DNA of 64,000 nt from an uncultured Alphaproteobacteria bacterium (GCA_900696495.1 CAADGI010000012.1:124001-188000); one strand, 5' to 3'; shown: positions 35,110-44,108, counted from the first letter of the stretch. Notes: generated by a model not told the origin, from the letters alone. A program made the numbers and translations.

Positions 35110-35646
35110 CTACAGTGAATCGATGATTTTCTGCAGCATGCCAGGCTCCCATTCCGCGCCGATGATTTTTTCGCGGACGTTCAGGCCGCGGTCGGTGAGG
35201 ATGGTTTCCGGCAGCCGGGTGACGCCGAAGATTTTCAGCGTGACGTCCGTACGGTCGTGAGCGATGAAGACATTGTCCGTGGGCTCCTTTTGCTGCTGCA
35301 GGAATTTTTTGATGTCGTCTTCTTTGGCGTCCGAGGAGAGCGCGATGAGGACTACACTATTTTTATTCTCCGCGGCGATTTTTAAAAGCGCGGGGAATTC
35401 CACAACGCAGGGCGCGCACCATGTCGCCCAGAAATTGATGATGACGATTTTATTTTTGAAATCGCGGGCGTTGCGGGTTTTGCCGGAGAGATCGGTGAAG
35501 CTGAAATCGGGCAGCGGTTTGATTTCCGTTTTCGCGCGGGCGGGCATCGATGCGCCGTCGAAATAAATCGTGAGGCCGTAGCCGAGCGCGGCGACGGCGA
35601 GGAACAAAGCGGCGTTAAGCCAGAGCGTGACGCGTTTTTTCTGCAT
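35110..35646 (-). CDS. TlpA/ResA-like membrane-anchored thioredoxin
   Basis: 178 residues: an N-terminal anchor (LWLNAALFLAVAALGYGLTIYF), then a periplasmic thioredoxin fold with the active site FWATWCAPCVVEFPAL (WCxPC) and the cis-Pro loop TRLPETIL. In System II cytochrome c maturation such a protein reduces apocytochrome heme-binding Cys before ligation. Context supports that role: its start overlaps the ccsA 3' end by 32 bp, downstream of ccsB and ccsA. A general disulfide reductase is the alternative. Confidence 0.9.
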   Translation of the reverse strand: MQKKRVTLWLNAALFLAVAALGYGLTIYFDGASMPARAKTEIKPLPDFSFTDLSGKTRNARDFKNKIVIINFWATWCAPCVVEFPALLKIAAENKNSVVLIALSSDAKEDDIKKFLQQQKEPTDNVFIAHDRTDVTLKIFGVTRLPETILTDRGLNVREKIIGAEWEPGMLQKIIDSL

Positions 35647-37408
35647 TCAGTTTCCAAAGTATTGCGATGAGAAGGGTTTCGCCCGCGCAGAAAAGCGCGA
35701 GCGCGAGCGCGATGCCGGTGATGAAGCCGTAAGAGTGCAGGCCGATGCCGAGCAGGTTGACTCCGAACCATGCCAGCGCGACGATGACGTTCAAAAACGC
35801 AACGGCGGCGAGAAACGCGAAGCGGTTCAGGCGGCCAGCGATGCGGCCATGCTGGATCCAGATCAGCCACAGGACGATCAGCAGCGCGCCGTTTTCCTTC
35901 GGGTCCCAGCCCCAGAAACGCCCCCAGGACTGATCGGCCCAGATGCCGCCTAAAATAGTGCCGATGCCGGTGAGCAACAGCGCGGCGAGGGTGGTTTTAT
36001 AAATGCTGTCGTAAAGCAGGTTGAGTTGCTGGGCAGGCGCATTTTTCAGGCGAAGGATGAACCATGCGTGGGCGAACGTCGCGGCGAGGATGCTGATGCC
36101 GTATCCGGCGGTGATACAGAGTACATGCGTGCCGAGCCAGAAGCTGGTGTTCAGCACCGCGACGAGCATTTCCATGCTCTCGCCCCGCTGCAGCAAAAAC
36201 GGCGCGAGAAAGAGCAGGAAGGCGGCGGCGCCTTGCCCCGCAAAGAGCGCGACCAGGTTTTTGCGGCGCAGGTAAAGCGCAAGCGCTGCGGCAGCGCAGA
36301 TCAGGCTGACGAACAGCAACGATTCATAAAGCGTGCCGACCGGCGGGCGGTTCAGGATGATGACGCGTGACGAGATGCCGGCGATGTGCAGCGCAAGGCC
36401 GAAGCCGAGGCAGAGCAGCGGAAAAAGCATGCGGTTGCTTTTGCGGTAAAGTTCCGCGGCGAGAATGATGATGCCGAGCAGGTAGAAGCCCATCGCCGCC
36501 GGGAAGGGGCCGGTGACGTTGTAGGCTTTTTCGAGATAAATCTTAAAGGGTGTTTTGCCCCTCGCGGCATCGGCTGCTGCGCGCCAGTCCTCGGCGTCGT
36601 CGGCGCGATAGGCTACGGCCATGTTCTGCCAGGTTTTCAGGTCATCGTTCTGCAGAAGCGACTGCCACGGCGAAAGAAACCGGCCGTCTTTATTGATGAT
36701 TTTTAAAGTGCCGTTGTTCGCACCGGCGGTTTTGATTTCCTGCAGCGCGAAGGCAAGGGCCGCGAGCTTTTTTTCGTCGTCATTGTATTTAGCAGGATCG
36801 GCGCCTTTTTTCCTGACGAGCTTTGCGGCGTTTTTTTGTATTTTGTCTTCATTGCTGCGGTAATCGACATAGGCGCTTTCAGTTTTGCCGGTGCCGTAAG
36901 GCGCGGGCGCATCGATGCCGAGCGGCAGCACAGCGGAGAAACTGCGCAGCAATTCGCTGTAGATCGCGACATCGTCATAAAGCCTGAGCGCCGCCTGCTG
37001 CTGGGCGGTCAGTTTTTCAGGATCGGCGCCGCGCAGGCCTTGCGTTTCCGCTGCGTGGGCCGCGAGGCCGGGCGCGAGTTCGGAGAAGGAAAACAGTGTT
37101 TTCTTTTTGTCGAGGCCGAAATGTTCGCGCACGGCAGGATTGGTAATTTCAAAAACCGGCTTTTCGGCCGCGCTCGCCGGGTCGAATAAAACTTCCGCCA
37201 GCCATTCAGTGGCGCCGTGGCCGTGCACGGCTTCGCGGCCGGAAAATTCACGCAGCATGATGCGGGCATAACTGTCTAATGGCTTGACGCGGCCTTCATG
37301 CAGCACGGGCAACAGGCTGAAGGACTCGTAATTCAGTTTAGGTTCGGCCGCGGCCGCGATATTCGTGCAGCATAGAAACAGCAGGAGCGCGGCAAGGATT
37401 TTTTTCAT
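35615..37408 (-). CDS. ccsA: System II cytochrome c synthase subunit CcsA, N-terminally extended
   Basis: 597 residues. After a signal peptide (MKKILAALLLFLCCTNIAAA) there is a soluble domain of about 270 residues (FSLLPVLHEGRVKPLDSYARIMLREFSG...). The CcsA membrane core follows, with the tryptophan-rich heme-binding WGRFWGWDPKENGALLIVLWLIWIQH and conserved His residues (e.g. LGTHVLCITAGYGI). It exports heme and ligates it to apocytochrome c together with CcsB. Typical CcsA proteins are about 320 residues; this long form, with its HEGRVKPLD opening, resembles the type in Bacteroidetes and Planctomycetes. It overlaps ccsB by 4 bp. Confidence 0.88.
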   Translation of the reverse strand: MKKILAALLLFLCCTNIAAAAEPKLNYESFSLLPVLHEGRVKPLDSYARIMLREFSGREAVHGHGATEWLAEVLFDPASAAEKPVFEITNPAVREHFGLDKKKTLFSFSELAPGLAAHAAETQGLRGADPEKLTAQQQAALRLYDDVAIYSELLRSFSAVLPLGIDAPAPYGTGKTESAYVDYRSNEDKIQKNAAKLVRKKGADPAKYNDDEKKLAALAFALQEIKTAGANNGTLKIINKDGRFLSPWQSLLQNDDLKTWQNMAVAYRADDAEDWRAAADAARGKTPFKIYLEKAYNVTGPFPAAMGFYLLGIIILAAELYRKSNRMLFPLLCLGFGLALHIAGISSRVIILNRPPVGTLYESLLFVSLICAAAALALYLRRKNLVALFAGQGAAAFLLFLAPFLLQRGESMEMLVAVLNTSFWLGTHVLCITAGYGISILAATFAHAWFILRLKNAPAQQLNLLYDSIYKTTLAALLLTGIGTILGGIWADQSWGRFWGWDPKENGALLIVLWLIWIQHGRIAGRLNRFAFLAAVAFLNVIVALAWFGVNLLGIGLHSYGFITGIALALALFCAGETLLIAILWKLNAEKTRHALA

Positions 37409-38493
37409 GCGCGTTTCTCCCGCATCACGAAGGCGAGATGCAGTAAAAGGCCTGCGGCCATGATTAATGTGCCGATATAGGGGAACAGGCGCCCCTTGTT
37501 CTCGACGACGCTTAAAATGGTGGCCTGCATTTTATCGGTTTGCTCGAAGGAGGACTGGTAGAAAGTGTAGCCTTTATAGCGCAGCGGCTTGTTCATCTCG
37601 ATGCGGGCAGGCCATTCGAGGCCGTTATCGAGGATGACGATGTCGGAGCTGTAGCCGCGCGCCTTGTCGGTGCCGGGATAGATTTCTTTTTCAAAATCGC
37701 TGAGACGGATGGTGAAAGGCAGCATGCTCTGGCGTTTGCCGAAGACGATTTTGTATTCCTTTTCATTGGCGTAAAGCGTGATGGGTTCGGGCATGCCTTC
37801 GAAGGCGATGTATGTTCCGTCCTGATCCTTCAGTCCTGCGATTGAAAAACTCAGACCGGGGAGATCGGCTTCCGGTTCCTTGCCGGGTTCAATGGATTCC
37901 AGCGCCATGAACTTGGCCATGCCGTGGTAATTACCTTCGTTTTCCCGCTTCACGATGGCGCAGTTGACGCAGGTGTTCTGAACGATCAGGTCAAACGGCA
38001 CGCCGGTGATACGCAGTTTCAACTGGTCGAACGGTTTTGCGATCTTGAGAACGTCGTTTTCGAAAATATAAAGCGTGCGCTGGTGGTAATCGTAGAGGTA
38101 GCGGCTCTCGGTATCCTCGGGGATGACCATGAAGCTTTCCTTCGCCCCGGTGGCGGTGAGCAATCCGCCGAACAGCAGGACAAGCACGCCGAAATGGGTG
38201 AGGTTGATCCCCGCGCGGCGGCGCGACCATTCGCTGAAAGCGAGAAACTTGATGAGAAGACTGGCGGCGATGAGGCCGATCAGCATATAGCCGCCGGGCA
38301 GGGGCAGCGGCCCCATCCAGAAAAAAAACGACGAAAAAAACTTTTTCTGCGCGGCATAAAGACCCATCGGGCCCTGGGCCAGCGTGCCCGCGACAAGCAG
38401 CACCATCAGCGGCGGGAGCATGTAGAACGGCGCATCGGCGCGCGTGACGGCCACGGCCAGTTTCCTGCACTTCTGAAGCGTTTTTTTCAACAT
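37405..38493 (-). CDS. ccsB: System II cytochrome c biogenesis protein ResB/CcsB
   Basis: 362 residues. Helices at about 20-40 (FYMLPPLMVLLVAGTLAQ), 60-85 (GYMLIGLIAASLLIKFLAF) and 95-115 (FGVLVLLFGGLLTATGAKESF), a large periplasmic domain, and a last helix near the C-terminus (LFPYIGTLIMAAGLLLHLAFVM). The periplasmic part has ResB-like KGYTFYQSSFEQ. Partner of CcsA in heme ligation to cytochrome c. The start MLKKTLQKCRK is used; a longer frame to 38583 overlaps the divergent bdhA and is rejected. First gene of the minus-strand maturation operon. Confidence 0.85.
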   Translation of the reverse strand: MLKKTLQKCRKLAVAVTRADAPFYMLPPLMVLLVAGTLAQGPMGLYAAQKKFFSSFFFWMGPLPLPGGYMLIGLIAASLLIKFLAFSEWSRRRAGINLTHFGVLVLLFGGLLTATGAKESFMVIPEDTESRYLYDYHQRTLYIFENDVLKIAKPFDQLKLRITGVPFDLIVQNTCVNCAIVKRENEGNYHGMAKFMALESIEPGKEPEADLPGLSFSIAGLKDQDGTYIAFEGMPEPITLYANEKEYKIVFGKRQSMLPFTIRLSDFEKEIYPGTDKARGYSSDIVILDNGLEWPARIEMNKPLRYKGYTFYQSSFEQTDKMQATILSVVENKGRLFPYIGTLIMAAGLLLHLAFVMREKRA

Positions 38494-38565
38494 GGGGAGC
38501 ACTATAAGGTGTGCGGGGGTGACGGTGGAAGGCAAATCTGCTAAAAAAACGGGGAAAGGATTCCC

Positions 38566-39366
38566 ATGCATACATCTTCCCAAAAGTCACTCAAAGGCAG
38601 GACCGCCCTGATTACCGGCTCGACCAGCGGCATAGGCCTTGGCATGGCGAAAGGACTGGCGGCGGAAGGGGCTGATATTATCATCAACGGCCTTGGCGAT
38701 GAAGGGGAAATCGAGAAAACGCGCAAGGAAATCGAGGGGCTGGGCGTGCGCTGCGTTTATGACGGCGCCGACATGACCAAGCCCGCGCAGATCACCGCCA
38801 TGGTGGAGAAGACGGTCAAGGATTTCGGGAAAATAGATATCCTGGTCAACAATGCAGGATTGCAGCATGTTTCTCCAATTGAGGAATTCCCGCCGGAGAA
38901 ATGGGATGCGTTGATCGCGATCATTCTCTCATCCGCCTTTCACACGACGCGCGCCGCCGTTCCGGTGATGAAGAAAAACAAGTGGGGGCGGATTATCAAT
39001 CTTGCTTCCGCGCATGCGCTGGTGGCTTCGCCGTTCAAGGCGGCTTATGTCTCGGCCAAGCACGGGTTGCTGGGTTTTACCAAGACGATGGGTGTCGAAC
39101 TGGCGCAGAGCGGCATCACCTGCAACGCGATCTGCCCGGGTTACGTGCATACGAAGCTGGTCGACAACCAGATTGCGGCGACGGCGAAGGCGCGGGGAAT
39201 ATCCGAGGAAGAAGTCGTGAATAACGTCCTGCTGGCGGCGCAGTGGACGAAAAAGTTCGTGACCGTGGAACAAATCGCCGCTCTTGCTGTTTTCATATGT
39301 AGTGACGCAGCCCAAAATATTACGGGCACTGCGTTGCCGGTAGATGGTGGCTGGACTGCTGCGTAA
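38566..39366 (+). CDS. bdhA: 3-hydroxybutyrate dehydrogenase
   Basis: NAD-dependent oxidation of D-3-hydroxybutyrate to acetoacetate. 266-residue classical SDR: cofactor loop TGSTSGIGLGMA, NNAG motif, and catalytic Ser-Tyr-Lys in INLASAHALVASPFKAAYVSAKHGLLG. The stretch LQHVSPIEEFPPEKWDALIAI and the C-terminal ITGTALPVDGGWTA are diagnostic for the BDH family. Together with acetoacetyl-CoA synthetase (13.5 kb) it makes a PHB or ketone-body use pathway. It is divergent from ccsB. Confidence 0.93.
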   Translation: MHTSSQKSLKGRTALITGSTSGIGLGMAKGLAAEGADIIINGLGDEGEIEKTRKEIEGLGVRCVYDGADMTKPAQITAMVEKTVKDFGKIDILVNNAGLQHVSPIEEFPPEKWDALIAIILSSAFHTTRAAVPVMKKNKWGRIINLASAHALVASPFKAAYVSAKHGLLGFTKTMGVELAQSGITCNAICPGYVHTKLVDNQIAATAKARGISEEEVVNNVLLAAQWTKKFVTVEQIAALAVFICSDAAQNITGTALPVDGGWTAA

Positions 39367-39566
39367 GTTCTGACAATATTTTTTCACAAAATAATGTGTT
39401 GCAGCACGGTATGTATTGAAATGCTTATATAATAAGCATTTAGCAATGCTGTCCTAATTTTATTACCAAATTTTGCCCTAAAGACGCTTTAAAACAATGT
39501 TGACAGCGGTTTTGAGGTAATTTCATAATTTTACCAATATAAAAAAATAAAGTTGGACGGGTCGTT
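39367..39566. other. AT-rich intergenic region before the glucosidase
   Basis: 200 bases, strikingly AT-rich compared with the flanking genes. No hairpin, tRNA or small ORF is convincing. It presumably holds the promoter of the downstream GH13 gene. Confidence 0.5.
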
Positions 39567-41426
39567 TTGAGCGTAACAGAGAGTTTTCAACGTCATAAGG
39601 GCGAAGCGCCCGATCAGCATGGCGGAACGCTAAGAAAAAGCGGCGACGAGATGATCTATCAGATCTATCCGCGCTCCTTTAAGGATTCCGACGGCAACGG
39701 CCAAGGCGACATTAACGGCATCACCAGCATGCTGGATTACATTCAAACCCTCGACGCTGATGCGATCTGGATTTCACCAATGTATCAATCACCGCCCGGG
39801 CCGGAAGGTGATGGCGGTTATGCCGTCGAGGATCACCGCAGCATCGATTCCGTTTACGGTACTCATGAAGATTTCAAAAATTTGCTGACGGAAGCGCACG
39901 GCCGGGGACTGAAGGTCTATATGGATTTTGTCCTGCCCCACACGGCGAACACGCATCAATGGTTCGAAGCCAGCAGAGACCCGACGCATCCCCAACATGA
40001 AGAATATAAAGATTTTTACGTCTGGCATAAGGGACATCACCTGATCGATGGAAAATCTTATCCCACTGAGGAGGCGATAGTAATCGCGAAAGAAAGAGGC
40101 CTTCAACTCCCTGCCGTTCCGCTGGTGCCTAATAACTGGAAATCAGTATTCGGAACCAAAGGCAAGGATGATTCTGCATGGAGATGGGATTCCAAGCGTG
40201 AGGCATTTTACATGCATCATTTTTTACCGAGCCAGCCTGCGGTTAATCTCAATCTTAATCACGTACAGGATAGAGTATTCGATGATATGCGGTATTGGAT
40301 TGATATGGGCGTCGATGGTTTTAGACTCGATTCCGTTCCCTTCGCAAATTACGATCCGGAATTCCGTGATAATGAATGGCTGCACGGTGAGTATCCCTAT
40401 ACCGGTCTTGGGTGGGAAGATCAAAAATTTACGCGCAGCATGTGCCAGGACTCAACGAAGGAACTAATCGGTCGAATGCGGAAGCGTTTCCCGTCCGATC
40501 AGCTGATGGGCGAGGCTATTGCGGGAGATATTGGAGGAAAGGATTCAATTAAGGTGGCCGCAGATTATGTCGAGGCAGGGCTGGACAGCTGTTACACGAC
40601 TTATGGATGGGCGATTGGCTCCTCCCACGCTGATTACATTCGCGGGCTACTAGAAGGAATTGTGGAAAAATTTCCCAACGGCGGCGTATGGCTGCCGGTC
40701 AGCACGCATGATTGCTACGAAAAAAGTCCGCGTACATACACGCGCATCGCCGAACATCTTGAAAGAACGGGGCAAGGGCAATATCTCGACAAAGCCTATA
40801 AGCAAACATTACAAATTTTTGCGACATTCGGCACATTCTCTCTCTACCAAGGGGATGAGTTGGGTTTGCCGAATGCGCGCATGGGCAGGGATATCCCGCT
40901 GGAAAAAGCCAGGGATCCCATCACGCATACAATGGGCCCAGATCGCAGCCGCGACGTTGTGCGTACGGCTTTCCCCAGCAATTCAACGCAAAAACATGCC
41001 GGCTTTTCTGATTCCGACGATCCTTATCTTCCAGTGGCAGGACCGCACAAAGAGCTGGCGGTGGACATCCAAAAAGGAAATCCGAATTCAACGCTGGTGT
41101 TCACGCAGAACCTTCTTCGCTGGCGCAAGGAGCAGCCTGCGCTTAAAGATGGCAAGGTAAAAATACTACCCACGATTGGCGACACGGTGGCCTTTCTGCG
41201 CGAAAACGAAGAGCAGATTATTCTTTGTGCTTACAATCTTAGTTCCGACGAATTTGCTTTCAGGCCTGCGGATGTTCTCAATCATGAAGAGTTAAGCAAG
41301 CTGGGACTGACAAGGGATTTCCTGTTTTACATGGGGCCTTATGACAGTCAGTTCGCGGGAAGGGGCAAGCCCCAGCCGGAATATGAGCATGAACTTCATC
41401 ATGTGCCCGCATCGGCAATGGCCTAA
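39567..41426 (+). CDS. GH13 family alpha-glucosidase
   Basis: 619 residues of the alpha-amylase superfamily (oligo-1,6-/alpha-glucosidase type). Visible are the start of the barrel (MIYQIYPRSFKDSDGNGQGDINGI), the nucleophile Asp region GFRLDSVPFANYD, the acid/base Glu in MGEAIAGD, and a His-Asp in VSTHDCYE. A C-terminal beta-domain follows. The start is TTG 39567, with a GGACGGG-like sequence about 5-12 bases upstream; there is no ATG before residue 29. Third-codon positions are visibly more AT-rich than in neighbours, suggesting more recent acquisition. Exact sugar specificity is unknown. Confidence 0.88.
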   Translation: MSVTESFQRHKGEAPDQHGGTLRKSGDEMIYQIYPRSFKDSDGNGQGDINGITSMLDYIQTLDADAIWISPMYQSPPGPEGDGGYAVEDHRSIDSVYGTHEDFKNLLTEAHGRGLKVYMDFVLPHTANTHQWFEASRDPTHPQHEEYKDFYVWHKGHHLIDGKSYPTEEAIVIAKERGLQLPAVPLVPNNWKSVFGTKGKDDSAWRWDSKREAFYMHHFLPSQPAVNLNLNHVQDRVFDDMRYWIDMGVDGFRLDSVPFANYDPEFRDNEWLHGEYPYTGLGWEDQKFTRSMCQDSTKELIGRMRKRFPSDQLMGEAIAGDIGGKDSIKVAADYVEAGLDSCYTTYGWAIGSSHADYIRGLLEGIVEKFPNGGVWLPVSTHDCYEKSPRTYTRIAEHLERTGQGQYLDKAYKQTLQIFATFGTFSLYQGDELGLPNARMGRDIPLEKARDPITHTMGPDRSRDVVRTAFPSNSTQKHAGFSDSDDPYLPVAGPHKELAVDIQKGNPNSTLVFTQNLLRWRKEQPALKDGKVKILPTIGDTVAFLRENEEQIILCAYNLSSDEFAFRPADVLNHEELSKLGLTRDFLFYMGPYDSQFAGRGKPQPEYEHELHHVPASAMA

Positions 41427-41428
41427 TT

Positions 41429-42271
41429 TCAGCCAGGCAGGATTTCCGATTTTTTGATGATGAAAAACCCGCCATTTACGGCGATGGAAAATTCCTGGCC
41501 ATTTTTTGCCGCGATTTTTCCCGGCGGCAGGTTATGTTTTTCTTTTTTAATTTCGTGAGCGTGGACGGCGTAAATATTTCCTTCGATCATCGCGAGGCTG
41601 CCGTAATGGCCGAAGGCGCGGGCGATTTTTTCGAGGCGTTCGAGCGGCAGGTTCCAGTTTAATAAACGCATCTGGTCGCTGGGTGGCGGGAAATTCAGCG
41701 CTTCGCTTTCATTCTGCTTTTTTGCATTGTTCCAATATTTTGGCAGGTCTTTCATGATTTCGGCCATGAGTTCCGGCGCGCGCGCCGCGATGCGGCCAGA
41801 GAGGCTTTCGACCGTTTCATTATTCGAGAGTTCAAATTTTTCCTGCGCGATGATGTCGCCGGCGTCCAGCTCATCGGCGAGCTTGTGAATTGTAAATCCC
41901 GCTGCTTCCGGATGGTCGAGCAGGATGAAGGGAATGGGCATAAGGCCGCGGCCTTTCGGCAGGAAGGCCGGGTGTACGTTAACGCCGTAAGCGGGCGCGG
42001 TGTCGGGAATTTTGTAGAGATAGCCAGCGGCGATAAAAATTTCCGCGCCTTTGTCTTTCATCGCGTCGATATCCGCGCCGCGCGGCTTTTCAAAATGGAC
42101 GGGGATATCCAGTTTTTTGCCGAGCGCGTCGGTTTCGCGGTTGAAGTTGAAAATATTATCGCAGGGAAAAGTGAACAGCCCGACCGGTTCGTGTCCATCC
42201 TTCATCAGGCGATGGACGATGCCGAGCATGAAATCATATCCGCAATAAACGAATTTCATAGCCAACATCAT
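41429..42271 (-). CDS. Formyltransferase-fold protein (Fmt-like)
   Basis: 280 residues resembling methionyl-tRNA formyltransferase and other N10-formyl-THF-dependent transferases. The catalytic triad is visible: Asn and His in GVNVHPAFLPKGRG and Asp in KLADELDAGDIIAQE. The C-terminal domain is about 80 residues and divergent. Short, unlike full Fmt (about 310), so it may formylate a sugar or another amine; the substrate is unknown. Two starts are possible, 42271 and 42259 (MKFVYCGYDF). Both sit within or next to a perfect 8-bp inverted repeat. Convergent with the GH13 gene, 2 bases apart. Confidence 0.82.
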   Translation of the reverse strand: MMLAMKFVYCGYDFMLGIVHRLMKDGHEPVGLFTFPCDNIFNFNRETDALGKKLDIPVHFEKPRGADIDAMKDKGAEIFIAAGYLYKIPDTAPAYGVNVHPAFLPKGRGLMPIPFILLDHPEAAGFTIHKLADELDAGDIIAQEKFELSNNETVESLSGRIAARAPELMAEIMKDLPKYWNNAKKQNESEALNFPPPSDQMRLLNWNLPLERLEKIARAFGHYGSLAMIEGNIYAVHAHEIKKEKHNLPPGKIAAKNGQEFSIAVNGGFFIIKKSEILPG

Positions 42272-42278
42272 TGGCTAT
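42258..42278. promoter_or_regulatory. Inverted repeat over the formyltransferase start
   Basis: ATAGCCAA (42258-42265) and TTGGCTAT (42271-42278) are exact complements around CATCA. They cover the two candidate start codons. They could be an operator, an RNA hairpin affecting initiation, or chance. Confidence 0.3.
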
Positions 42279-42306
42279 TTGCGAAGGCGCGGCAAGCTTT
42301 AAGGAT

Positions 42307-42531
42307 TTAAACTTTTTCGTCGAAGGCGCGGAGCAGGTCTTTTTCCATGTCTTCCGCGACCCGGATCGTCATCAGATTGGCTTTATAAGAGGTCTCGGCG
42401 ATTTTCATCTTCACGATTTCCCCGGCGAGATCTGCGCCTTCCTGCGGGTTGGCGATTTTATTGGCGCTTTCGGCCACCTGTTTTGTGGCGAAACCCAGAC
42501 CCTGCAGCGCTATTCCAATGGCGTTTATCAT
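42307..42531 (-). CDS. Small protein resembling the C-terminus of flagellar rod/hook proteins
   Basis: 74 residues. The segment ADLAGEIVKMKIAETSYKANLMTI matches the C-terminal helix of flagellar rod and hook proteins (FlgC/FlgE-type VDLAxEMVNMxxAxxxYxAN). The short N-terminus (MINAIGIALQGLGFA) fits the N-terminal helix of the same coiled coil. No other flagellar gene is in the window, so it may be an orphan rod-like protein or a relic; axial assembly is inferred only. It lies 35 bases upstream of the formyltransferase-like gene on the same strand. Confidence 0.7.
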   Translation of the reverse strand: MINAIGIALQGLGFATKQVAESANKIANPQEGADLAGEIVKMKIAETSYKANLMTIRVAEDMEKDLLRAFDEKV

Positions 42532-42608
42532 CTTTTTATAATACCATGAAAATATTAACGGCGCATTGAGAAATGCCCTGTTCCCACTCCTGATAAGGCC
42601 TTGAAATC

Positions 42609-43094
42609 ATGCGTTTTTCCGCGTTTTTGACCCTGTTTTTCGTTGTTTTTGCGGCATTTCCGGCTCCTGCCGAGGCGGGGTTCTGGAAGGATGTGAAGTG
42701 CTGGTTCATCATCTGCACCGGCAGCGGCGACGAGGTTTTCACCCGGCCGGAGCTTGAGGATGGCAAGACGCCGCACAATATCCAGTTTGCGGATGATCCC
42801 TGGACGCCGCAGCAATGGATTGATTCCCGCGGCAGTGCGGCGGCAGTGGTCGACGGGTTTTACAAGGCGGGAATCGTTACCGACCAGTCGCGCCACTGGC
42901 GCACGGGCGTTCCCATTCTCGAAGTCGGGCAGGGTTTCATGCGCCTGTCGGGTCAGGAGAAGCGCCGTGTCGCGAAATTCATGGATTACAGCTTTCAAAA
43001 TACGGAAGGGTACGGCGGCACATATCTGCTGCGCCACAAGGCCAGCGGTGATTCCATCGGCGTCTATAACGCCGAGGGCCTTCAGCTCCAGTAA
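42609..43094 (+). CDS. Secreted hypothetical protein
   Basis: 161 residues. Signal peptide MRFSAFLTLFFVVFAAFPAPAEA, then a mature part beginning GFWKDVKCWFIICTGSGDEVF with two Cys in close spacing that may form a disulfide. The rest is a compact W- and Y-containing domain with no recognised family. It converges on the EamA transporter gene, whose stop directly follows. Function unknown. Confidence 0.7.
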   Translation: MRFSAFLTLFFVVFAAFPAPAEAGFWKDVKCWFIICTGSGDEVFTRPELEDGKTPHNIQFADDPWTPQQWIDSRGSAAAVVDGFYKAGIVTDQSRHWRTGVPILEVGQGFMRLSGQEKRRVAKFMDYSFQNTEGYGGTYLLRHKASGDSIGVYNAEGLQLQ

Positions 43095-44042
43095 TCATTT
43101 TAGATTTTTCGCACGCAGTTCTACTACTCGTTCGCGGTGGATGATGTAAAGATTGGCTGCGAGAATGATAAAGCCGCCGAGGAAGACCGACAGGCCCGGC
43201 ATATAATCCCAGATGAAGACATCGAAAATCGTCGCCCAGACAAGGCCCGTATAATTCAGCATTGCCACCAGGCCAGTCGGCGCGATGCGGAACGCCGAGG
43301 TCAGAAAATATTGCGCCAGCATGGCCGAGATCCCGACGCCGAGAAGCAGCAGAAATTCATCAGGCCCGGGCATTTTGCCGACAAAGGGCATGAACAGGCC
43401 GCCGATGACGATACCGCTGAGGATGAAATAAAACGTAACGCCGAGGGAATCTTCGCTCCTGAGATAGCGCAGCATGGTGTTTGTGAAGGCATGAGAGCAT
43501 GCGGCGACGAAGGCGATAAGGACGCCGATGAGCGGGAGATCTCCCGAGGGGCGCACCATTAAAATAACGCCCAACATGCCGATAATGATGGCCGACCAGC
43601 GCCGCCAGCCCATATGTTCGCCGAGCGCGAAGAACGCGACCGCAGGGGTCAGGATAATTCCGGCGAAAAGAATCACGGTCGTTTCAGCCATTGGCAGATA
43701 CTGGAACGCGGCGAAGGTAATGATCAGCCCGATCGTGCCGACCACCGCGCGCAGCAATAACGCGACCGGCTTCCGGGTTTTCAGGACATTCCATTTTTTA
43801 AAAGCGGCGATGTAAATGATCAGCGGCACAATCGCCACAATGTTTCTGTAAAACGCGATCTCCGCCGGGTGGTGATGTTCCATCAAGAGTTTCGCGCAGG
43901 CTTGCATAATGCCAAAGAGAAAATAGGCCATGAGGCCGAAGGTGATTCCCCGCATGATGTTGTCCTGCTCAGGGGCGGGGACGTAGAGAATCTCCGGGAT
44001 TGCCGGGTGGGATGTCTGGGAAATATCTGTTTTTTCAGTCAT
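43095..44042 (-). CDS. EamA/DMT-family transporter
   Basis: 315 residues with ten hydrophobic helices arranged as two EamA repeats (RGITFGLMAYFLFGIMQACAKLLMEHHHPAEIAFYRN... and PLIGVLIAFVAACSHAFTNTMLRYL). Members export amino acids or other small metabolites through the inner membrane; the substrate is unknown. The conserved helix ends (e.g. AFYRNIVAIVPLIIY) support the family. It is divergent from the GT2 gene across a 99-base AT-rich gap. Confidence 0.88.
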   Translation of the reverse strand: MTEKTDISQTSHPAIPEILYVPAPEQDNIMRGITFGLMAYFLFGIMQACAKLLMEHHHPAEIAFYRNIVAIVPLIIYIAAFKKWNVLKTRKPVALLLRAVVGTIGLIITFAAFQYLPMAETTVILFAGIILTPAVAFFALGEHMGWRRWSAIIIGMLGVILMVRPSGDLPLIGVLIAFVAACSHAFTNTMLRYLRSEDSLGVTFYFILSGIVIGGLFMPFVGKMPGPDEFLLLLGVGISAMLAQYFLTSAFRIAPTGLVAMLNYTGLVWATIFDVFIWDYMPGLSVFLGGFIILAANLYIIHRERVVELRAKNLK

Positions 44043-44071
44043 TTAGGATTAAGTCTTAATTATTTACATAA

Positions 44072-44108
44072 TTAAAGATAGATTAATGCGCTTAAGAGGC
44101 TTTATAAT
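44072..44108 (+). promoter_or_regulatory. Candidate CtrA site and promoter of the GT2 gene
   Basis: TTAA-N7-TTAA (44072-44075 and 44083-44086) matches the CtrA binding consensus of alphaproteobacteria. TATAAT lies at 44103-44108, so the site would cover the -35 position, as in CtrA-activated promoters. In an AT-rich gap a chance match is possible. Confidence 0.4.
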
